From NCBI GenBank assembly GCA_030549775.1, contig CM060172.1:128515122-128579121 (forward strand): 64,000 nt of DNA, written 5' to 3'. Numbering within the stretch: position 1 is the stretch's first letter; every line of letters begins with the position of its first letter. The stretch comes from Tamarix chinensis (lineage: Eukaryota > Streptophyta > Magnoliopsida > Caryophyllales > Tamaricaceae). Positions 59,180-64,000 of the stretch are shown here, piece by piece. Below the pieces are notes generated by a model. It saw only the letters and a program-made list of their open reading frames with translations, was not told where the DNA came from and ran no database searches. Made by a program: the position numbers and the translations under genes.

Positions 59180-60640
59180 GAATAAGAAGTTTCATGTCAA
59201 GATAATACCTTACATACAAAATTTTCCAATATGGAAGATCAAAGAATATTGATCACTTCTTCCACCCACTAGTAGAAACTGAGGCTTTATTTATGTTCTT
59301 CAACTTAACATTCGACCCATTCATGTTATCAAGTATCTGTTGATCGGTTAGTGGCTTTGGAGCTCCCATAAATTATAGTTTACCATTAAAAGCTTTTCTT
59401 TACCTAAAATAAGGATGGTTCATTGGCAAAAATATAATATGCCAAAGAAAAAATAGTTTTCTTCCCATGCTTTAACTAACGGGATGATGTATATTATCTA
59501 CATATAGGACATGTATAGTGTCCCTTCACACCATATCCAAAAACAATTCCCATATGCAGGAAAATCATTGATAGTTCAGAACAATATTGCCCTTAAGTTG
59601 AAGTTCTCTCGACAATGTCAATCAAATAAGTCAACACCCTCATCCCAAAGCAGCCTCAATTCCTCAACAAGAGATGTCAAATATACATTAATGTCATTTT
59701 ACGGTTGTTTCGATCATGATATTAATAGAGATAGGATCCTATAATTTTGGTTCATTCCATTGTATAAAAAGCTGATCATAGGTTCCATGGTTTCTCTTCA
59801 AATTCATGGAATCGATAATTAATAAATTTCCATTGTGTAGAGTTTGTAGGGTTTCTGAGCAAACCATTAATTAATCTCCCATCATCATGTCATGTTAAGT
59901 TCTTCGCATCTACAGGATTACTAAAGGTGCTCTTAAATCTCAATATTATAGGAAAATACCACAACACCTTAGTTGGAACACCTATTTTCTTATATTGTGA
60001 TGTGTTATATTCGAGACAACTCCTAAGATAAGCATATTCATTTTGATATAAGACACAATCTTAAGGGCAAGCATGTATCTTCTCATAATTTATACCCATA
60101 GTAGAAAGAACCTTTTTAGCCTCGTAAATGAAACTAAAGTGCACATTATCATTTGGGAACATCTCTCTTACATGTTCTAGTAAGGTTGTGAAGCTCTTAT
60201 CGGTCCAACCTTTATATACTTTCAAATTATACAAAATCAAAATAACTATTAATTTGGTGAATTTTGCACATATTCTATACAAAGGTATTCTAGAGTCGCA
60301 CACCAACCTCTCAAACATTGGTGGATAATCCTGAATTCTTTGTTCAAAAGCATGAGTTATTTCTTCTAAATGATCACTCTTGTAGGTCCCAAATATATTC
60401 TCTTTACTTTTCACATTAGGTGTTACATGTTCCATTTCACTATGCCATATCAATCTTATACAGTTATAACTGATCCCTAGGTTTAGATTCATTAACTTGC
60501 TTCAAAAAATAACACCTTAAGTATGGACAAACAAACCTACTATAATTTCCATCTTCAGCAACCACACACCTAATAAATCCCTCTACTCCATTTTTATATT
60601 CCCAAGAAAAATGATTAGCGGACTTCCAAGAATGATCCAT
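59180..60640 (-). pseudogene. CACTA (En/Spm) TNP2-like transposase relic
   Basis: It starts MDHSWKSANHFSWEY at 60640 (transposase-associated N-terminal domain of the family). It continues in 60492-60061 with 'GWTDKSFTTLLEHVREM', 'YEAKKVLSTMGINYEKIHAC' and then, with stops and frameshifts, 'KVLWYFPI', 'HDDGRLINGLLRNP', 'STQWKFIN', 'FFLWHIIFLPMNHPYF', 'GAPKPLTDQQI' and 'SIFFDLPYW' (about 59250-59300). This is the order of TNP2/Transposase_21 proteins, which normally extend further. Several stops and missing segments show it is dead. Element termini were not located with certainty. Confidence 0.8.
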
Positions 60641-62788
60641 ATTAAAAATAAAATATATGTGGAGAAGAATAATGATATTAGATTAATGATACTATAAAAA
60701 ACTAAAATAATACACTAAACAGTTTTACAATTAAAATTTTGCCTTCAAATAATAACATGTACTTCTTTGAGGTGATGTTCAGTGTTAAACAAATGAAGTT
60801 TCTCAATCACAATTAGTATAATGTAAGAATTCATATTATATATCTCCTTATCTACCTATTTCTTTCCCCTTTCCCTTACAAAATCCTCACTTTTATAACT
60901 TAACATAAATATGCTTCTATTACCATCAATTTCATCACCCCACCCATTCTATAAAATCACTATCACCTTTAAATATTCCTTCTAATTCACTAGAAATAGC
61001 TAGGGAATTAGAATAAACATGATCTATGATTGCACTACTATTATATCTATGGTAGAAATAGCTAGGAAAGTGACTTAATGTGAATCACGTTGTTGAAAAG
61101 GGTACTTGAATTGAAAGTGGAGGAATATTTTGTATATTAAGAATTTTTTTTGACACAATAAGAAAGAAAGAGGAATACATTAACATAAAAAGAAAAATGC
61201 ATATTGATCAAGTTAATAACTAATAAGAAAAGGATCAGATTCCAATATTCAACTAATAGATTGTGCAAAGACAATTTTGGCTTTAGAACACAGAAACATG
61301 TTATGAAGAATATGTTCATATATATTGTGTTTAAATAATTAATTTAATCCATATAAAATTTCCAATTCACAATAGTTATATAGATTGAAATTTCACTGAT
61401 CGATGGTTCTTATAAACATAAAAGGAAATAGAAAAAAAAGTTAATTAGTTAGTGATGATTAGAAAGATATATAAAAAAGAATGGGATATGTTAGTAGATA
61501 ATATCCCTTCGCTACATGGTGTTCACCCTTTATCTTAATTTTTTTTAAAAGTAACAAAAAAGTTAATAAGCAAGAGTCTTGTCAGATGAAATGTTTCGTG
61601 GTCTAGAACTCTAGTAGATTCAATTAAGGGAGAAGGTCCATAACCTAATTTAGAGGTGTTGAAAAATAAAAAGAATAAGGCACTATTGCATACTATTAAA
61701 TAGACAACGACTAAACAACAACGGTTGTGAGTTACTGTTGTTGTAGGACAAATATAGCAACGGTTCTCACAACCTCTATAGTAAAAAAATTATTTTAAAT
61801 TAACTAAATTATGGTATGAAAAAGTTATGGTGGTTAATGTACCTTTTACATCAGTTGCATTCATGGCTATAAATAATATAATTCAATAATGGTTCCTGGT
61901 CTCATTCACAATGGATCTTCTATTAGGTATGATATTGCTAATGTAAAATGGGTGAATAGGATTTGTAATACGATTTTCCCACCTTTGTTGGTGCTCCAAA
62001 CAAAAATAAAATAGCGCTCTCTTGTATTCCCACATTTTGACGATGATCCTTGCTACCTCTTCAATTATCCCTATTATAATCCTCTCTTCTCATTCTCTAA
62101 TAGAATCCGACCTCCTTCACCCATTGATCTCTTATTCCCATCAATTTTGTTTCTCATCTTGCCGTTGTTGGTTTATCTTGAGTCTAAAAATCTTCGTCAT
62201 TAGTAGTCAATTGTGTGCCATGTCTTTGTTTTAACATTCACTCTAAATATTTTCCATTAGTAACTACTCTTATTGACTATATTTTACTGTCAATTTCTAA
62301 TTGGAATTCTAAAATTAGTTATTTTTGTTTTAAATTACTAGTTACTTATTATTGATTTTTATTTCAATTTTAGGTTTTGTCTAAGTTCAAATCTTCTATT
62401 TAAATAATGAATTAGTTTAACATCTTCGCTTGATATCAATTTTAGGTTTTGTTTGCTTCTAATTTCTATTGAATTAGTTAGAGAAGTGAAATACCCATTG
62501 AAAAATGTACCAAAAAGTATGCAAGTAAATAAATAAATAAAAACAACCCTATTGCCATCCATACTTTAGTAAATGTAATGTCAAACACAAAATGTTTAGA
62601 TCCCAAAACGTTTTGATACAATGTAATGATCTCCTCCTTGATAAAATTTTAACATGTTAGATCATTTCTAATATTTTAGACTTTGCAATACCCAAGGCAT
62701 TGGTACAATATTTGGTTTTTATGCTTGTGATGTCGTATTAATCACAATAATTATATTTTAAGTACCATAGTAATAAATAATGGCATAC
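60641..62788. other. AT-rich DNA, possible CACTA subterminal region
   Basis: At 61683 'ggcactattgcatactatt' is followed by 'caacaacggttgtgag' (61719) and 'gcaacggttctcacaacc' (61758), inverted 'aacggttg/caaccgtt'-type words typical of CACTA subterminal repeats. The rest is A/T-rich without a recognisable gene; ORFs at 61137-61319, 62022-62234 and 62359-62562 look like chance. Confidence 0.3.
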
Positions 62789-64000
62789 TGTAACACCCCA
62801 AAATTCACTAATTTTTTTTTCCTTAAAAGCGGAAGCAATTAAATTAGAAGTACTTAAAACCCGTGAATTCTGGAAATGTTACCGCCACACTTAGTACCAG
62901 ACCGGTTCTCTCCGACCGTTCCAGTACCAAGTGCTAAGGCTAAGAAAAGAAATAATCAATACAATCCAATTTCCAAATAAGCATTAAACGGTTGTAAAAC
63001 AAAATCAGAGTACGTATCAAAAAATGTAATTCATTTCCAAAAGAGAATTAAACTTACAATCGATAAAAGGTTCATTAAAATACTCAATCGAGTAATGAAT
63101 CAGAAAATGGTAAATACTACACCAAAGAAATAACAAAAGGAATGAAATCGCGTAAAGAATGAATACGGTCACAACACTCTCGAACTTCAAGCCAAACACG
63201 CTCAACGCTCAGCCCCAACGGATATCTCGCCCACCTGCATAAATTCAGAAGGCATACTACTCGTGGGAATGAGCAGCACCCATGAAAAGGGTGATCAGTA
63301 CGCTACGTACTGAGTAAGGTAACCGAGCACTAAGGCCGACACATAAGCACACAATCCATGCAGATAAAAGATCATAAACATGATAACATAATTCATGTGA
63401 TCATCCAAGTAAAAGTATAAAGGCCCATATGTATATAATCCAATTCAATTACTTAGTTTATCTCTTATCAGGAATCATGTCACACCATACTTTTATTCAA
63501 GTCCATACGATTACGGGAACCCCACTATTTTTGCCGGTGGATCGGTCGCGAGGGAAACGTTCCCTGCCACTATTTTAGCCGGTGGATCGGTCGCGAGGGT
63601 AACATACCCTGCCACTATTATAGCCGGTGGATCGGTCTGGCCCCTTCTCGTACGGTGTTCCACTTTAAGTGATTAGTGTCTTCCCATATCTTTCAACATA
63701 TAACGTTTTGTTTTGTTGAGCTCGGGATCCCCCACTATTATAGCCGGTGGATCGGTCGCGAGGGTACATGCCCTGCCACTATTTTAGCCGGTGGATCGGT
63801 CGCGAGGGAAAACATTCCCTGCCACTATTATGCCGGTGGATCGGTCTGGGCCCGTCTCAACATCTTCCACTTTACGTGATTAATGTATTAAGTATCTTAT
63901 TCAAAGGCTTTCATCATGCACATGCACGAATCATAAATCATAAATTCCATATTCATCATCATCTTTAATCACCACATACACATATGCTACCACCAAACCC
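62789..64000 (-). mobile_element. 3' part of a large LTR (R2 subfamily), minus orientation, runs off the window
   Basis: It starts TGTAACACCCCAAAATTC (inverse 3' end), then the inverse 3' block (62878-62945: 'taccgccacacttagtacca' and 'gtaccaagtgctaaggctaa'). 63200-63320 is the inverse of 18785-18900 in R2 ('gtgatcagtacgctacgtac'). 63520-63850 carries six copies of a ~46-bp 'ccactatt..agccggtggatcggtc' unit. The 5' part is outside the window. Confidence 0.75.
63520..63850 (-). repeat. ~46-bp tandem motif with hairpin potential, two groups of three
   Basis: Units 'ccactattttagccggtgga' + 'tcggtcgcgaggg' + 'taacataccctg'. Three units at 63523-63640, a 90-bp spacer, then three more at 63731-63850. 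Within units, aggg...ccct and ccac..ggtgg can pair. Confidence 0.8.

Overview
This is plant nuclear DNA, almost certainly from a flowering plant with a repeat-rich genome. The evidence is two intron-containing lipoxygenase genes of the plant plastid 13-LOX type with GT-AG introns, plus plant-type mobile elements: TRIMs (including Cassandra, whose LTRs carry 5S-rRNA-like sequence), large TG..CA LTRs with 5-bp target duplications, L1-type LINE relics, hAT MITEs and a CACTA transposase relic. The species cannot be named from the sequence. No bacterial-style operons, CRISPR arrays or tRNA genes were found.

Genes. A lipoxygenase lies at each end of the TE-rich core, and the two are convergent (tail to tail). 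LOX-A (+, 95-3178) shows its last seven exons; its N-terminal PLAT exons lie upstream of the window. LOX-B (-, 56296-49271) can be assembled completely as nine exons, 854 codons, without a frameshift. Its first exon is separated from the second by a 3.3-kb intron full of insertions. Exon lengths match between the two genes (238, 321/324, 86, 111, 302/305, 267, 760 nt) and the last-exon proteins are about 85% identical by eye, so they are an inverted duplicate pair. Both keep the iron ligands and the C-terminal Ile. The family oxygenates linolenic/linoleic acid at C-13, the entry step to jasmonates and green-leaf volatiles.

The roughly 46 kb between them holds no convincing host gene. Left to right: a decayed LTR retrotransposon (about 4.3-9.8 kb, with Met-tRNA PBS and gag remnant); an uncharacterised AT-rich stretch (9.8-12 kb); an L1 LINE (12.1-24.8 kb) broken by several insertions, including an LTR (13.0-21.4 kb, minus) that itself holds a 5.25-kb LTR (14071-19321), a degenerate Cassandra (21.7-22.4 kb), and an inverted block of the LINE; a long-TIR element (25.2-26.1 kb); a 4.7-kb LTR (26936-31666, minus) carrying a hAT MITE; quiet AT-rich DNA (31.7-38 kb); an LTR cluster (38-48 kb) containing a 398-bp TRIM (38346-38743), a 3.78-kb solo LTR (41834-45617) and a well-preserved Cassandra (46745-47502).

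Right of LOX-B (56.3-64 kb) there is a duplicated segment in the LOX-B upstream region, degenerate minisatellites, a SINE-like trace, a CACTA TNP2 transposase relic (minus, about 59.2-60.6 kb) and the 3' end of another large LTR running off the window (62789-64000, minus).

The most interesting signals are the roughly 480-bp-arm inverted repeat inside LOX-B intron 1, the missing plastid transit peptide of LOX-B, the intact Cassandra with its 5S-like domain, clusters of TTGAC (W-box) motifs in several LTR copies, and the layered insertions with recoverable target duplications. I did not find a convincing unknown multi-gene system. All similarity statements are by eye; no searches were run.
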